DNA of 34,592 bases from Anaerolinea sp. GTDB lineage: Bacteria > Chloroflexota > Anaerolineae > Promineifilales > Promineifilaceae. How positions within the stretch are numbered: position 1 is the first letter of the stretch; each line of letters begins with the position of its first letter. The stretch spans positions 1 through 34,592 of the forward strand of contig JACSRF010000174.1 in assembly GCA_014879875.1 (NCBI GenBank), read 5' to 3'. Shown piece after piece: positions 8,006 through 16,958 of the stretch. The notes beneath the pieces are model-generated. The model saw nothing but the letters and a program-made list of their open reading frames with translations. It was not told where the DNA came from and did no database searches. Made by a program: the position numbers and the translations under genes.

Positions 8006-8656
8006 ATGTCTATACGCGTTGTCGGGTTGGGAGCAGGTGGTCATGCTAAAGTTGTTATTGACATTTTGAGGCATTATTCTGACCACGAGATTTTTTGCCT
8101 TCTTGATCCTAACCCAGATTTGCATGCAACATTTTTATATAATATCCCGATTTTAGGTGACGATACCTTGTTGCCTTCTTTAGGGGGTCATGGCGTCACG
8201 CATTTTTTTGTGGGGATGGGTGGTGCAACCAGGTTGTTTCCACGAAGCCAGTTGTTTGACAAGGGATTGGCTACCAATTTGATGCCCGTGACTGCTGTTC
8301 ATCCTACTGCTGTGATTGCCTCATCAGTTACCCTCGGCAAGGGCGTTACGATCATGGCAACGGCCGTTATTAATGCGGACACACATGTTGGTGATAATGT
8401 CATTGTAAACACCGGCGCCATTGTCGAGCATGATTGTACGATTGAAGACCATGTCCATATTGCACCAGGGGCGGTGTTATCTGGGGGTGTGCAGATTGGA
8501 GCACAGACATTGGTTGGTGTAGGCGCCGTGGTTAGACAAGGGATCAAAATAGGGCATCATGTGTTAATTGGGGCAGGGTCTGTGGTTGTCAAAGATGTGG
8601 CTGATGATCAGATTGTTATGGGAAACCCTGCCCGACTGAGGGGGAATTCGTTTTGA
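8006..8656 (+). CDS. NeuD/PglD-family sugar acyltransferase, LegH-like
   Basis: This is a 216-aa acetyl-CoA-dependent acyltransferase with left-handed beta-helix repeats. The N-terminus VVGLGAGGHAKVVIDIL is the Rossmann-like PglB-type domain that binds the sugar nucleotide. The C-terminal half shows hexapeptide repeats (VTLGKG, VHIAPGAVLSGGVQIGAQ, VLIGAGSVVVKDV). In legionaminate clusters this family can N-acetylate the 4-amino group (LegH), and in sialic acid clusters it O-acetylates (NeuD). The position between legI and the PtmE-like gene favours the first role (inference). Its stop overlaps the next start as TTGA. Confidence 0.85.
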   Translation: MSIRVVGLGAGGHAKVVIDILRHYSDHEIFCLLDPNPDLHATFLYNIPILGDDTLLPSLGGHGVTHFFVGMGGATRLFPRSQLFDKGLATNLMPVTAVHPTAVIASSVTLGKGVTIMATAVINADTHVGDNVIVNTGAIVEHDCTIEDHVHIAPGAVLSGGVQIGAQTLVGVGAVVRQGIKIGHHVLIGAGSVVVKDVADDQIVMGNPARLRGNSF

Positions 8657-9729
8657 AACAGCAATCTAAAGAGCGATTGAGCCAGGTGATTATTTCGCCC
8701 CACCTGGCGATTAGCGAAGCTATTGCCGTGTTAGACCGGGCAGGAATCGGGATTTTGTTGTTGTGTGACGTCAATCGCAAATTGGTTGGTGTTTTGACGG
8801 ATGGCGATATTCGCCGCGCCCTTTTGCAAGAAATACCATTTACACGTCCGTGTCAATCCATTGCCGGGTTGAACCCGATTGTCGCCAGATTTCCGGTTAC
8901 TGTTGCTGAAGCCATTCGGTTAATGGACCACAGCCGCTCGTTTGTTGTCAACCAGTTGCCTGTTGTTGATCAAAATGGCGTTGTGGTGGATTTGTTGTTG
9001 CGGAGAGATTTAGTCGCTGAAGAACAGGGGGCGGTTTCAGCCGTGATTATGGCTGGGGGGTTTGGAATGCGGCTACGGCCGTTAACAGAAGAGCTGCCAA
9101 AGCCAATGCTGCCGCTTGGCGATCGTCCCCTCCTGGAGTTAACCATTCGCAAATTACAACAAGCCGGCATCCAACACGTCAATGTGACGACGCACTACCT
9201 GCCAGATAAAATTACTGAATACTTTGGCAATGGGGATGAATTTGGTATCAAAATTGATTACGTGCAAGAAGATCGCCCTCTGGGAACGGCTGGCGCTCTG
9301 AGTTTATTGGCTACGCCCACGGCGCCGCTCCTGGTTATTAATGGGGATATTGTCACACAAGTGGATTTTCGGGCAATGGTTGCTTTTCACCGTGCCCATC
9401 AGGCTGATTTAACTGTGGGAGTGCGCCAATATGAGGTACAAGTCCCCTATGGTGTGATGGAATGCGATGGTTTGCGCGTGAAGCAAGTACGAGAGAAACC
9501 CACGTATCGTTACCTGGTCAATGCCGGCATTTATTTACTGGAACCGACAGTCCATCACTACGTCCCCAAGGAAGAACATTTTGATATGCCAGACCTGATC
9601 ACGCGGCTCATTGCGGAAGGTCGTATCGTTGTCAGTTTTCCTATTGTTGAATACTGGCTGGATATTGGTCAGCATGAAGATTATCTACAGGCGCAGGCAG
9701 ATGTGGAAAAAGGGAGAGTGGCATTTTGA
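8653..9729 (+). CDS. ptmE: CBS-domain nucleotidyltransferase, PtmE-like (glucosamine-1-phosphate guanylyltransferase)
   Basis: This 358-aa protein has two N-terminal CBS motifs (about residues 8-120; GVLTDGDIRRAL and the VVDLLLRRDL repeat). A nucleotidyltransferase domain begins at AVIMAGGFGMRLRPLTEELPKP (broken here into GGFGMRLRPLT and PKPMLPL). LVINGDI and LDIGQHEDYLQA carry the later metal/sugar contacts. The CBS plus GDP-sugar pyrophosphorylase arrangement is that of Campylobacter PtmE, which opens the GDP-linked legionaminate pathway. The start is TTG, overlapping the previous stop (TTGA). No nearby ATG would keep the first CBS motif. The CBS pair may sense a nucleotide (inference). Confidence 0.85.
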   Translation: MKQQSKERLSQVIISPHLAISEAIAVLDRAGIGILLLCDVNRKLVGVLTDGDIRRALLQEIPFTRPCQSIAGLNPIVARFPVTVAEAIRLMDHSRSFVVNQLPVVDQNGVVVDLLLRRDLVAEEQGAVSAVIMAGGFGMRLRPLTEELPKPMLPLGDRPLLELTIRKLQQAGIQHVNVTTHYLPDKITEYFGNGDEFGIKIDYVQEDRPLGTAGALSLLATPTAPLLVINGDIVTQVDFRAMVAFHRAHQADLTVGVRQYEVQVPYGVMECDGLRVKQVREKPTYRYLVNAGIYLLEPTVHHYVPKEEHFDMPDLITRLIAEGRIVVSFPIVEYWLDIGQHEDYLQAQADVEKGRVAF

Positions 9730-10709
9730 GCTGGCAAGGGAAACATGTTTTAGTAACCGGCGCAGGTGGATTCATTGGTAGTCATTTGACAGAGAAACTG
9801 GTGACATCTGGGGCTGCTGTGCGCGCCATGGTTCATTACAATGCACTTGGAACCGGTGGCTGGTTAGATAGTTCCCCCCTCCGAAATGAAATGGAGGTTT
9901 TCGCCGGCGATATTCAAGATTGGGATCGTGTCCGGCAAGCTGTTCTGGGGGTAGATGTGATTTTCCACCTGGCGGCGCTCATTGCCATTCCCTATTCCTA
10001 TCAAGCGCCTCTCTCTTACATACATACCAATGTGGAAGGGACTTTGAATGTGTTGCAAGCCGCCCGCGAGTATGGCACGGCGCGCGTCATACACACCTCA
10101 ACCAGCGAAGTTTATGGCACGGCGCAATACGTGCCCATTGATGAAAAACATCCCTTGCAAGGACAGTCTCCTTATGCGGCAAGCAAGATCGGGGCTGACA
10201 AACTGGCTGAATCCTTCTATCTATCTTTTGGGACGCCGGTGGTGGTAGTACGGCCGTTTAACACCTTTGGCCCGCGTCAATCTGCCCGGGCAGTCATTCC
10301 CACCATCATCACGCAATGCCTGGCTGGGCAAAACGTGCGCTTGGGGAACTTGCACCCTACACGGGACATGAACTTTGTGACAAATACAGTGGATGGATTT
10401 CTGCGTGCAGCAACTGCACCGGCAATCATTGGTCAAACCATCAATCTGGGCAGCAATCGGGAAGTGAGCATTGGCGAACTCGCCCAGATCATTATCCAGC
10501 TGACGAATCCGGTCTTATCCATCGAAAGCGAGGAGCAGCGACTGCGCCCGGAAAAAAGTGAAGTGAACCGCTTATTAGCCGACAACACGCTGGCGCACAC
10601 CTTGCTCAACTGGGAACCAACTGTCAGTTTAGAAGATGGCTTACGCCAGACCATCGTCTGGCTAGAAAATCATTTAGAGAGGTACCGTCCTGGTGACTAT
10701 ATCGTTTGA
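9726..10709 (+). CDS. legB: NAD-dependent 4,6-dehydratase, LegB family (SDR)
   Basis: This is a 327-aa extended short-chain dehydrogenase predicted to form the 4-keto-6-deoxy GDP-GlcNAc intermediate. The Rossmann motif VTGAGGFIGSHL is at about residues 10-21. The catalytic region has HTSTSEVYG with the Ser/Thr, and SPYAASKIGADK with the YxxxK pair. VRPFNTFGPRQSARAVIP is typical of LegB-type proteins. The TTG start overlaps the previous stop as TTGA. Its 3' end overlaps legC by 17 nt. An octamer ACGGCCGT encodes Arg-Pro in VVRPFNT. Confidence 0.9.
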   Translation: MSWQGKHVLVTGAGGFIGSHLTEKLVTSGAAVRAMVHYNALGTGGWLDSSPLRNEMEVFAGDIQDWDRVRQAVLGVDVIFHLAALIAIPYSYQAPLSYIHTNVEGTLNVLQAAREYGTARVIHTSTSEVYGTAQYVPIDEKHPLQGQSPYAASKIGADKLAESFYLSFGTPVVVVRPFNTFGPRQSARAVIPTIITQCLAGQNVRLGNLHPTRDMNFVTNTVDGFLRAATAPAIIGQTINLGSNREVSIGELAQIIIQLTNPVLSIESEEQRLRPEKSEVNRLLADNTLAHTLLNWEPTVSLEDGLRQTIVWLENHLERYRPGDYIV

Positions 10710-11892
10710 ACCGGGTGCGCCGGCGGAATCTGACGAGTTTGTCCCCCTCTGTGTGCCAGAAGTACGGGGCAATGAATGGGCTTATATTCAGGAATGTCTG
10801 GATACCAATTGGGTTTCTTCTGTTGGTGCATTTGTTACACGATTTGAACAAGAGTTGGCGGCTTATGTTGGCGCACAGTATGGTGTGGCTACCGTAAATG
10901 GCACGGCTGCTTTACATATTGCCCTGCTCGTGGCTGGCGTAGAAGCAGATGATGAGGTGTTGGTATCTGATCTCACCTTCATTGCGCCTGTCAATGCCAT
11001 TCGTTACGTCGGCGCCTGGCCGGTCTTTATTGATGTGGAGCCTCACTACTGGCAAATGGACCCGCAAAAAGTGTGCGACTTTCTAACCCATGAGTGCCAT
11101 TGGCAGCAGGGAGAATTGCGAAACAAGCGTACCGGACGACGGGTACGAGCCATCATACCTGTTCATATTTTAGGGCATCCGGTTGATTTGGATCCCATCC
11201 TGGTGATTGCTCAACAATACGATCTGGTTGTTATTGAAGACGCTACAGAGAGCTTGGGGGCGAAATACAAAGAGAACAGCGTTGGGCATCTGGGGCATCT
11301 TGGCTGCTTCAGCTTCAACGGCAACAAACTGATTACAACAGGTGGCGGGGGAATGCTTGTCACAGACAATGCGACCTGGGCAGAAAAAGCGAAATATCTG
11401 ACCACCCAGGCAAAAGATGATCCATTAGAATTTATCCATGGGACCGTGGGATTTAATTACCGATTAACAAATATCCAGGCAGCCATGGGTTGTGCGCAAC
11501 TGGAATTGGTGGATGAGTATATCCAGGCCAAGCGACAGATCGCCAACCACTATACAGCCGCGCTGACTGATATATCAGGGTTAGTTCCTATGCGGGAAGC
11601 TGATTGGGCGTTTTCCGTTTTTTGGTTATACACGTGCCTGATTGATCCTGATCTTTACGGAGACGACAGCCGCAGGCTGCTACAAAAACTGCAAATGGCA
11701 GGTATTCAGACACGGCCATTATGGCAGCCCATGCACCTCAGTCCTGCTAACAAGAAATGCCAATCCTATTATGGTGATGTTGCCGAAAAACTAAATGCCA
11801 CGGCCCTGAGTCTGCCATGCTCGGTGGGGCTTACGGCAAAGCAGCAGCAACGAGTAGTTGACCAAATTCGGTCAACTGGGCGCTCGAAATGA
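10693..11892 (+). CDS. legC: LegC family PLP-dependent aminotransferase
   Basis: This 399-aa fold-type I sugar aminotransferase (DegT/DnrJ/EryC1 superfamily) would transfer an amino group to C4 of the 4-keto sugar made by LegB. The N-terminal FVPLCVPEVRGNEWAYIQE and TNWVSSVGAFVTRFE are typical of LegC proteins. The PLP site reads GTAALHIAL, VIEDATESLGA and CFSFNGNKLITTGGGGML, in which the Schiff-base Lys is the K of NGNK. The start is GTG at 10693, inside the 3' end of legB. Confidence 0.9.
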   Translation: MTISFEPGAPAESDEFVPLCVPEVRGNEWAYIQECLDTNWVSSVGAFVTRFEQELAAYVGAQYGVATVNGTAALHIALLVAGVEADDEVLVSDLTFIAPVNAIRYVGAWPVFIDVEPHYWQMDPQKVCDFLTHECHWQQGELRNKRTGRRVRAIIPVHILGHPVDLDPILVIAQQYDLVVIEDATESLGAKYKENSVGHLGHLGCFSFNGNKLITTGGGGMLVTDNATWAEKAKYLTTQAKDDPLEFIHGTVGFNYRLTNIQAAMGCAQLELVDEYIQAKRQIANHYTAALTDISGLVPMREADWAFSVFWLYTCLIDPDLYGDDSRRLLQKLQMAGIQTRPLWQPMHLSPANKKCQSYYGDVAEKLNATALSLPCSVGLTAKQQQRVVDQIRSTGRSK

Positions 11893-11934
11893 TTCTCCCC
11901 CCCTTTTGCTTAAAGTGGATTGGATGATCGCTTC

Positions 11935-13401
11935 ATGATACAGGCTGCCACTTCCCAAATGGTGCAACTTTGGCGTCTTTGCCACCACTTATTCAGTAGG
12001 CCAACTTTTTTATTTACCTTCAACCGGTATATAGGCTATGCGTTGCAATTTGTGCGTGGCATCTTGTTGGCAAAAATGTTAGGCCCCTTATTGTTTGGGG
12101 TTTGGGGTTTTTTGACATTAATGATCCAATATTTGTCATATACTGGCCTGGGTCTGCAATATGCTATTAACGTGGAACTGGCGGTCAAGGAAGGGGATGA
12201 CTCCCAAACCCATCATGCACACCTGATAGGGGTTACATTAACCGCTACGGTATTAATTGCCATCGTGCTATTACTGGCAGGGTTTGCGATTCAATCTTTC
12301 CAGATTCCTCTATTTACCAAGTATTCATTCTCTCAATACGCGCTGGTTTTGGCGCTACTGATCGGTTTGACCCATTTAAACCAAGTCTATGCCAATATTT
12401 ATCGGGTTTACCAAAAGTTAGGACGAATCACTGCTTATGAATTCGTGTTAGCGTTTTTGCCGCTGGCTGCGATTTTCTTTTTTCGTGATGAACAACTTGT
12501 GATGGCTTCATTGCTAGCAATGGTTTTAGCGAATGTTATTGGCATCTTGGTATACACTTTTTATGCACCATTTCCTATCCAGTTTTTGTGGGATGCACCA
12601 TTGCTTCGCTACTTACTGGCACTCGGTATCCCCCTACTCATTTACAACCTTAGTTTCTGGTTGATTACGTTGGTCGGGCGGACTATTATCAGCATTTTTT
12701 ACTCTGTGGAGACGATGGGGTATTTTTCATTAGCAAATAACATCACGAATGCCACGCTGTTGGGTTTACGTGCTGTGGCTTGGGTAGTTTTCCCGACAGT
12801 GCTGGTTAAGACGCGGTATGGTTTGCCCGATGACAGGGTCAGGCAAACGGTGCGCAAAGTGAATACGGTTTATGGAACGGCCGTGTTCCTGGCGATTTGG
12901 GGCATGATATTGTTGACGCCTCTTCTCTTCATTATTTTGCCTCAATATCAATCAAGTATCCAGGTTTTGATCATTCTTTTACTATCACAAGCCGTGTTAT
13001 CCATGACGTTTGGGTATAATTCGTTGGCGATTGCACGTAAACAGCACATAAAAGTTGCCGGCATTGCTCTGATAGCCGTTGGGGTTGTTTTCGCTTTGGG
13101 GCTTGCGGCAGCCTGGTCAGGTATGGACATGCTTTGGGTAGCAACGGCTATGTTAGTTGGATCTATTGTTTTTTCCTTGCTGCAAGCATGGTTAGGCGAA
13201 AGATTAATTCAGCAAGACCAAACCGTTGGCAAATATTGGTTTCAGGTAATGTCAGCAGGTAGTTTCATTGCGGTAACGTTAGCTTTAACAGGTTGTCTGA
13301 CAGGACATTACCTCATCTTTAATATGCTTGGGGTGCTTGCTTTCTCAGTTGGAAACCGCTCTGCACTCAAACAGTTGTGGCAATATGTTCGTTCCTTCTA
13401 A
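11935..13401 (+). CDS. Wzx-type polysaccharide flippase
   Basis: This is a 488-aa integral membrane protein with about 12-14 hydrophobic segments, of the MOP/MATE-like oligosaccharide flippase superfamily. It would move the lipid-linked repeat unit across the membrane. The N-terminal stretch NRYIGYALQFVRGILLAKMLGPLLFG is typical (Arg/Gly-rich first loop, here seen in pieces RGILLAKMLGP and GVWGF). The start is uncertain: the TTG at 11920 or the ATG at 11935; I prefer the ATG. It contains one octamer (GTAVFLA). Its position between sugar synthesis and glycosyltransferase genes fits a Wzx/Wzy pathway. Confidence 0.87.
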   Translation: MIQAATSQMVQLWRLCHHLFSRPTFLFTFNRYIGYALQFVRGILLAKMLGPLLFGVWGFLTLMIQYLSYTGLGLQYAINVELAVKEGDDSQTHHAHLIGVTLTATVLIAIVLLLAGFAIQSFQIPLFTKYSFSQYALVLALLIGLTHLNQVYANIYRVYQKLGRITAYEFVLAFLPLAAIFFFRDEQLVMASLLAMVLANVIGILVYTFYAPFPIQFLWDAPLLRYLLALGIPLLIYNLSFWLITLVGRTIISIFYSVETMGYFSLANNITNATLLGLRAVAWVVFPTVLVKTRYGLPDDRVRQTVRKVNTVYGTAVFLAIWGMILLTPLLFIILPQYQSSIQVLIILLLSQAVLSMTFGYNSLAIARKQHIKVAGIALIAVGVVFALGLAAAWSGMDMLWVATAMLVGSIVFSLLQAWLGERLIQQDQTVGKYWFQVMSAGSFIAVTLALTGCLTGHYLIFNMLGVLAFSVGNRSALKQLWQYVRSF

Positions 13402-13416
13402 AAGGGTTTGGCGGTT

Positions 13417-14829
13417 GTGGAAGACAAAAAAGTGACAACATTGACAAATGTCTTACAGGTTTGCCGAGACGCTTTACGCCTGGACCTGTATGACCTGAGT
13501 TACATGTTTAATGCAGACAATTTTCGTTTCACCCTGTTGGGCGCAGCCGCGCTGCCCAGGGCAGGTGTATTGCTGCGTATTGGCGTCTTTTTGCTGCGCT
13601 GGCTGCAAAGCCTGGGACAACTACAGCAGATTCGCCACTGGTCAATGGTGAAAAATCACCCGATATTATTCTTTGCTGCTTCGCAAAACCAACAAAAAGC
13701 GCTGGAATCCATTGTTAAAGCCACTCTCAATGCCCGTTTTGTAGGTATAAAGGGTTTTGGAGACGAAACGTTCCCAATGGTGATAGCTTATACGATATCC
13801 CTCTTGTTTTTCCCCCATATACTTTGGCAATATCTCAAATCGGTTGGCGATACGCGCCAGTCATACCGGTATTTTTTCGACCTTTACTGGTTGTCTTGTG
13901 GTTATTATATGATGGCACGCTGGGTGTTTCGTCGTGTGCAGCCACAGGGCATCGTGCTGGCTAACGATCATGTGATGTGGACACGAGCCTTGATGGTCGC
14001 GGCTCGAGATGAGCAAGTTGTTTCGATTTATGTGCAGCATGCTTCCGTAACCGAACGATTTCCCCCATTGTCTTTTGATTATGCTTTGCTGGAGGGTGTT
14101 GATGCGCTAGAGAAGTACAACGCTGCAGGGCAATCGGACACGGCCGTATTCCTGATCGGTATCGCAAATTTTGATGGCTACGCCACGGCCGTTAACCGAA
14201 ACCCGCGTGTGTCTGCCGTTGGTATATGCACCAACTTGTTTGAAACGTTTGCTCAGGTGGAACAATTGGGCGCGCATTTGCAAACACGGCTCCCTACCCT
14301 ATCCTTTACCCTGCGCTCGCATCCCGGCGATCCACGAATAGCCCAGTGGCGAGCATTGGCATACCGGCTTGGCTGGACGTTTTCCGATGCACGCGCTGAG
14401 AATATTTTTGTTTTTTTGCGACATGTGGATGCACTCATCGCCGGTGATTCTAATGTACATTTAGAAGCCGTATTACTCAATGTTGTCCCCTTGTATTATG
14501 ACTTTACGGCAAAAAAGATGGATTGGTATGGATTTTACCGCAATGGCCTGGTGGAATATTACAATGATCCAGAAACTTTAGGGGAGGCGTTGCAAGCTTT
14601 GCACATCTATAAACAAGAAGTGCGGTATCGGGCAAGGCGCTACTGTGCGACCCTTAACACCATGTATGACGGCCGTTCCACAGAATTAGCCGTCTCTCTT
14701 ATCCAAACAGTGACAACTACGCCGCGTCACTGTTTGGACCTTACCAATTGGGAACCGGTTGCCGCGGTAAATGGCTTACATGCTTATCAACTCTCCTGTT
14801 CCGATTCAGACAGGCAGGTCGTATCATGA
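13417..14829 (+). CDS. Putative GT-B-type surface-carbohydrate transferase
   Basis: The protein is not firmly recognised. It is 470 aa with a hydrophobic segment around residues 120-140 (VIAYTISLLFFPHILWQYL). The C-terminal half resembles capsule/surface carbohydrate transferases. It has GIVLANDHVMWTRAL, YVQHASVTERFPPL, then TLRSHPGDPR and DALIAGDSNVHLEAVLL, which look like the donor-binding half of a GT-B fold. Because it follows legC and wzx it is a candidate nonulosonate transferase (inference). The start is TTG at 13408 or GTG at 13417; AAAGGG at 13401-13406 is better spaced for the GTG. Three octamers occur in it (DTAV, ATAV, DGRS). The stop overlaps the next ATG as ATGA. Confidence 0.6.
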   Translation: MEDKKVTTLTNVLQVCRDALRLDLYDLSYMFNADNFRFTLLGAAALPRAGVLLRIGVFLLRWLQSLGQLQQIRHWSMVKNHPILFFAASQNQQKALESIVKATLNARFVGIKGFGDETFPMVIAYTISLLFFPHILWQYLKSVGDTRQSYRYFFDLYWLSCGYYMMARWVFRRVQPQGIVLANDHVMWTRALMVAARDEQVVSIYVQHASVTERFPPLSFDYALLEGVDALEKYNAAGQSDTAVFLIGIANFDGYATAVNRNPRVSAVGICTNLFETFAQVEQLGAHLQTRLPTLSFTLRSHPGDPRIAQWRALAYRLGWTFSDARAENIFVFLRHVDALIAGDSNVHLEAVLLNVVPLYYDFTAKKMDWYGFYRNGLVEYYNDPETLGEALQALHIYKQEVRYRARRYCATLNTMYDGRSTELAVSLIQTVTTTPRHCLDLTNWEPVAAVNGLHAYQLSCSDSDRQVVS

Positions 14830-15488
14830 AAAAATGGCTTGGCCTGGTCTTCATACTAATGCTGGTATTGATGAAGACGTGGCCTTACCTGCAAAAAAAC
14901 ATAGGCTTCGTTTTGGCGAATACAGCCATTGGTTTACCCTTAAAAGACGAGGATCGCCTTGTCCGGTTGCAACAAGCGCTGCAACAATGTGCAGCGGGTA
15001 ATGAAGTTGTCCCTGTGGACGCAAACTTAACCAGGTTGTTGGCAGAACAATTTGATAGCTGTTACCTGAATCACTTGTCGCCCCTTTATGTCATAACGGA
15101 AACAACTCATATGCCGATAACGTCGCTTTACCTGGGTGGTGTTTCTCAATCCAATCGCATAACTGACGAAACTGCCTCCTTATTTGGCGCCGGATATTTG
15201 GAAGCGATCATTTTTCCAGCTATTACCACAAGTAACGTTTCCGTACTCTCCATCACAGCCCTTCATGACGATCCACCACCGGTGACGCTGACGATCTGGC
15301 TAGACGAAGCAATAATTGGTGAATTCAACTTTGAGAGGGGAGATAAAACCTGGGAAACGCTATCATTGCCCTTACCCATGGGCGTTAACTTTCATCGGCT
15401 GCGCATTGAATACAGCAACGACTTGTATGATGTGGCGCTTGGACTCGACAGAAATGCATACATTAAAGATGTGACAATTTCACAGTAA
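14826..15488 (+). CDS. Membrane-anchored protein with carbohydrate-binding-like C-terminus
   Basis: This is a 220-aa protein with one N-terminal membrane segment (KKWLGLVFILMLVLMKTW, residues 2-19), most likely an anchor with the rest outside. The C-terminal part (about residues 150-220) shows ITIWLDEAIIG-like strands followed by LRIEYSNDLYD and LGLDRNAYIKDVTIS. The NDxYD...DRNxYIDxV pattern is that of calcium-dependent xylan-binding-like carbohydrate-binding modules. No catalytic domain is visible. It is coupled on the left by ATGA and on the right 3 nt from the Wzy-like gene, so it probably works with polymerisation or holds the product at the surface (inference). Confidence 0.65.
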   Translation: MKKWLGLVFILMLVLMKTWPYLQKNIGFVLANTAIGLPLKDEDRLVRLQQALQQCAAGNEVVPVDANLTRLLAEQFDSCYLNHLSPLYVITETTHMPITSLYLGGVSQSNRITDETASLFGAGYLEAIIFPAITTSNVSVLSITALHDDPPPVTLTIWLDEAIIGEFNFERGDKTWETLSLPLPMGVNFHRLRIEYSNDLYDVALGLDRNAYIKDVTISQ

Positions 15489-15491
15489 GCT

Positions 15492-16958
15492 ATGCAAACG
15501 ACGCAGAAACGCTCCTTTAATTTAATCCCACACAAGCTGTCAGCCTGGCGCTGGTTGTTGTTATTGCTGGCAATATTGACCGGCAGCTTGGTTTCCTTGC
15601 TGTCACAGCAGGTTTTGTTGGTAATGCTGGTTTTGCTGGTTGGCTTGCCATTGGCCGGCTTGGTAATCAGTCAGCATACCCGGCAAACGGCCGTTGTCTT
15701 ATTACTGGCACTTGTTCCCCTGGTAGGTATTCTGAAAGCGTTAACCGGTTCCCGTTTTGCGCCCTTAACCTTTGACCTGGGCCTTTTATTGGCCTTAGCG
15801 CTTTTTGTGCTGGCTGACCTGCTCCGGGGCAAAATACGCATAGGACATCTGGACATGCTTTGGTTAGCCTTTCTGATATTGGCTTTCCTGCAAATGTTTA
15901 ATCCTAATGTTCCCACCTTACAAGCTGGCGTAGAGGGGTTTCGCAAATTCGCATTTATGAGTATTGCTTTCTATATGGGGCGACACATGTTACGGGAAAA
16001 AGATAGGCGCTTGTTGGTACATCTCCTGCTCCTCGTTTCTGTGCCTGTTACGTTATATGGCCTCAAACAATTCTTTTTCATTTCCGCTCTCGATCTGCGA
16101 GTGATTGATCTGGCGACATCTGGCGTAACTACCTATTTGATGGGTGGGTGGATACGGCCGTTTTCCACCACGCCCGGGCCTTTTCACCTTGGCCTATACC
16201 TGCTCACTGTCCTCTTGCTGCTCATTGCCTTACTCATTGATAAACAAACGAAACCACGATTTCGGCTTGTTTTAACTGGCGTCATCGCATTGCAGCTCAC
16301 TGTCTTGATTATGACACGCACCAAGGGAAACTGGATCGGATTAATTATTGGGGTAATCGTTTTGGCCTTATTACAGGTACGACATTCGCCAAAAGCATTC
16401 ATACGGTTGTTCGGATTAATTCTGCTGGGCGCCCTTGTCATTGGCGCCATCGTCCTCGCTGCTTCAGACATAGCCCAATCTGTTGTACAAGATGCGATAT
16501 TTGCCGTAACCCACCCTGCACAAGCGCCTACATTTATCTATCGGTTAAGCTTATGGCAAGACACCATGCTGCCAGCCATCAGCCGCCACCCCCTATTGGG
16601 ATATGGAACAAGCAGCGCAGGCGAAGGTCTGGCTAACTTATATCAAAACAACGCCTCACTTTACTTTCCCAGCCACAATTTATATTTGAAGGTGTTCCTG
16701 GAATTAGGGCTGTTTGGCCTACTCATTTTCCTGACAATCATTATGCTTAGCCTCAGGCGAGGATGGCGACTGCGTAAAAGGCAAGGGGAATTTAACCCCA
16801 CTGATCGTATTATCTGGCAGTGGAGTTTTGCCGTTATTGTTGCATTTTTAGTAGCAGGAATTGTTATCCCAACCCTGGATGCCTATCCACCAAACTATTA
16901 CTTCTGGTTATTATTAGGCATTTTTTCCTCAGGCTGGGTAAGCAAAGCAAAAACATGA
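15492..16958 (+). CDS. O-antigen polymerase/ligase family membrane protein (Wzy candidate)
   Basis: This is a 488-aa integral membrane protein with about 10-12 hydrophobic segments and a large external loop. The O-antigen ligase (WaaL/Wzy) family signature appears after the loop: HPLLGYGTSSAGEG, then FPSHNLYLKVFLELGLFGLL, in which the His-Asn and Glu-Leu-Gly positions are conserved. As it lies inside the operon with Wzx and Wzz, the polymerase role is more likely than ligase. Two octamers occur (QTAVVLL and IRPFSTT). The stop overlaps the next start as ATGA. Confidence 0.8.
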   Translation: MQTTQKRSFNLIPHKLSAWRWLLLLLAILTGSLVSLLSQQVLLVMLVLLVGLPLAGLVISQHTRQTAVVLLLALVPLVGILKALTGSRFAPLTFDLGLLLALALFVLADLLRGKIRIGHLDMLWLAFLILAFLQMFNPNVPTLQAGVEGFRKFAFMSIAFYMGRHMLREKDRRLLVHLLLLVSVPVTLYGLKQFFFISALDLRVIDLATSGVTTYLMGGWIRPFSTTPGPFHLGLYLLTVLLLLIALLIDKQTKPRFRLVLTGVIALQLTVLIMTRTKGNWIGLIIGVIVLALLQVRHSPKAFIRLFGLILLGALVIGAIVLAASDIAQSVVQDAIFAVTHPAQAPTFIYRLSLWQDTMLPAISRHPLLGYGTSSAGEGLANLYQNNASLYFPSHNLYLKVFLELGLFGLLIFLTIIMLSLRRGWRLRKRQGEFNPTDRIIWQWSFAVIVAFLVAGIVIPTLDAYPPNYYFWLLLGIFSSGWVSKAKT

